The translations under genes were made by a program, and so were the position numbers. The notes under the pieces are model-generated. The model made no database searches. It was not told where the DNA came from and was given only the letters and a program-made list of their open reading frames with translations. Shown one piece after another: positions 62,710-64,000 of a DNA stretch of 64,000 nt. This DNA comes from Glycomyces terrestris (GTDB lineage: Bacteria > Actinomycetota > Actinomycetes > Mycobacteriales > Micromonosporaceae). Position 1 is the stretch's first letter. Each line of letters opens with the position of its first letter. Location: contig NZ_RSEB01000004.1 in assembly GCF_003933745.1 (NCBI RefSeq), forward strand, positions 744,001 to 808,000, written 5' to 3'.

Positions 62710-64000
62710 ATGCTGCGCGCCACCCTCAAGGGCATGGCCAGCCGCAAAGCCCGCCTTGTCCTCACCAGCCTCGCCGTCGTGCTCGGCACCATGTTCGTCG
62801 CCGCGGCGATGATCCTCACCGCGACCATGGAGAAGTCCGTCTCCGGGGTCATCGCCGACGCCTTCACCGGCGTCGACGCGGTCGTCACCGCCGCGGAGGA
62901 CCCCGCTGCGGCCCAAGGCAACACGCCCAGCGCCACCCTGATCCCCGCCGACGTCCTCGAGACCGTCCGCGGCGTCGACGGCGTCGAGTCCGCCGACGGC
63001 GACGTCTCCGGCCAGGTCAACGCGATCGGCGACGACGGCAAGCTCGTCGGCACCTTCGCGCCCACCATCGGCTTCAACTGGAACGAGCAGTCCACCGGCT
63101 TCAACGAGATCCGCGAAGGCCGCGGCCCCGAGGCCGACGACGAGGTCATCGTCTCGACCCTGTTCGTCACCGAGTCCGGACTCGACATCGGCGACACCGT
63201 CACCGCCTACTCGTACACCGCCGACCGCGCCGACTACGAGATCGTCGGCGTCTTCGGCCTCAGCGGCGACCGCGACTCCCTCGCCGGCGAGACCCAGATG
63301 GGCTTCACCACCACCACGGCCCAGCACCTCCTCGCCCAGGGCGAGAACGCGTACATGACGATCTACGTCGAAGGCGACGCCTCCACCGACGCGATCGCCG
63401 ACGCCATCGGATCCGACTACCGCGTCCAGACCGGCGAGGAGGCCTCCGAAGAGGCCGCCCAGGGCTTCGCGGCCGTCGCCGACATCATGGGCTACATCTT
63501 CCTCGGCTTCGGCCTCGTCGCCGTGTTCGTCTCGGTGTTCCTCATCATCAACACCTTCACGATCATCGTGGCCCAGCGCCAGCGCGAACTCGCGCTGCTG
63601 CGGGCCATCGGCGCCGGACGGAACCAGGTCGTCGGCTCGGTCCTGGCCGAGGCCGCCGTCATCGGCGTCATCGCCTCGATCCTCGGCCTCGGCCTCGGCG
63701 TGCTGCTCGGCTGGGGCCTGTCCCAGCTGGTCAGCTCCTCGGTCATGGGCGGCCTCGCCGTCCGCCTCGAGGTTCCGCCCACGGCCCTGTGGGCGCTCGC
63801 GGTCGGCATCGGCGTCACCGTGCTCTCCGCGATCGTGCCCGCCGTCAAGGCCTCCGGCGTCCCGCCGGTCGCCGCCATGCGCGAGGCGGTCAACCCGCCG
63901 AAGCCGCTGCGCGGCATCACCATCGCGGGCCTCGCGGTCACGGCCGTCGGCGGCGTCCTGGTCGCCCTGGGCCTCACCGACAACCTCGGCGACCTCGGCC
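62710..64000 (+). CDS. FtsX-like ABC permease, partial
   Basis: The first 430 codons of a MacB/FtsX-type permease, cut by the right edge. It has an N-terminal helix (residues 15-38), a periplasm-like extracytoplasmic domain (about 40-255) and FtsX helices (IMGYIFLGFGLVAVFVSVFL; VIGVIASILGLGLGVLLGW; ALAVGIGVTVLSAIVPA) with the conserved RQRELALLRAIGAGRNQV loop. A second half, expected from the usual 800-aa size with duplicated FtsX, begins at the edge. It forms the export channel for the preceding ATPase. Confidence 0.93.
   Translation, partial: MLRATLKGMASRKARLVLTSLAVVLGTMFVAAAMILTATMEKSVSGVIADAFTGVDAVVTAAEDPAAAQGNTPSATLIPADVLETVRGVDGVESADGDVSGQVNAIGDDGKLVGTFAPTIGFNWNEQSTGFNEIREGRGPEADDEVIVSTLFVTESGLDIGDTVTAYSYTADRADYEIVGVFGLSGDRDSLAGETQMGFTTTTAQHLLAQGENAYMTIYVEGDASTDAIADAIGSDYRVQTGEEASEEAAQGFAAVADIMGYIFLGFGLVAVFVSVFLIINTFTIIVAQRQRELALLRAIGAGRNQVVGSVLAEAAVIGVIASILGLGLGVLLGWGLSQLVSSSVMGGLAVRLEVPPTALWALAVGIGVTVLSAIVPAVKASGVPPVAAMREAVNPPKPLRGITIAGLAVTAVGGVLVALGLTDNLGDLG

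Overview
The window is chromosomal DNA from a high-GC (by eye above 70%) actinomycete. It carries a complete Pup-proteasome locus (mpa, dop, pup, prcB, prcA, pafA, pafB, pafC), rbpA, a polyprenol-phosphate mannose synthase next to lnt, and a gene order (5'-3' exonuclease, helY, tatC, tatA, pafC, pafB, pafA, prcA, prcB, pup, dop, mpa, trmI, RecB-like nuclease) that I recall from the Mycobacterium tuberculosis Rv2090-Rv2119 region. I cannot name the genus.

Layout. (1) 1-10342, minus strand: one tightly packed accessory operon. In transcription order it encodes a small one-helix protein, a 1047-aa TPR protein, a 1769-aa CHAT (caspase-like) protease with about 17 Trp-marked helical repeats, a 150-aa protein sharing a domain with the protease, a GrpE-like exchange factor and an Hsp70 that runs off the left edge. 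It looks like a protease-chaperone conflict or quality-control module and is the best candidate for a poorly described system. (2) 10706-28388: single genes and pairs, including an AI-2E exporter, DoxX, an AlkZ-like glycosylase, an orphan histidine kinase, paired metallo-beta-lactamase-fold proteins, a serine hydrolase with a P-loop kinase, a subtilase, MarR/MFS and WYL/VOC pairs with clear operators, an aminotransferase and a membrane-anchored Hsp70. (3) 28789-38426: rbpA, fxsA-ppm-lnt, an amidohydrolase with a polar amino acid ABC importer, and a 5'-3' exonuclease with an ABC-type ATPase. (4) 38556-59671: the conserved helY-tat-paf-proteasome-trmI-recB region. Four imperfect 112-bp tandem repeats (47549-47985) lie in the gap between DUF3866 and the pafA operon. 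(5) 59737-64000: a NarL-type two-component system and a MacB-like ABC exporter cut by the right edge.

Regulation. At least fifteen genes have a TANNNT -10 hexamer 6-8 nt before the start codon, which indicates leaderless transcription and supports many start choices. Upstream of mpa, helY, the RecB-like nuclease and the AlkZ-like gene there are matches to the PafBC-dependent RecA-NDp promoter (TTGTCRGTG-N8-TANNNT), while the window itself encodes PafB and PafC. This suggests a local DNA-damage regulon that joins repair enzymes to the proteasomal ATPase. rbpA has a SigR-like promoter.
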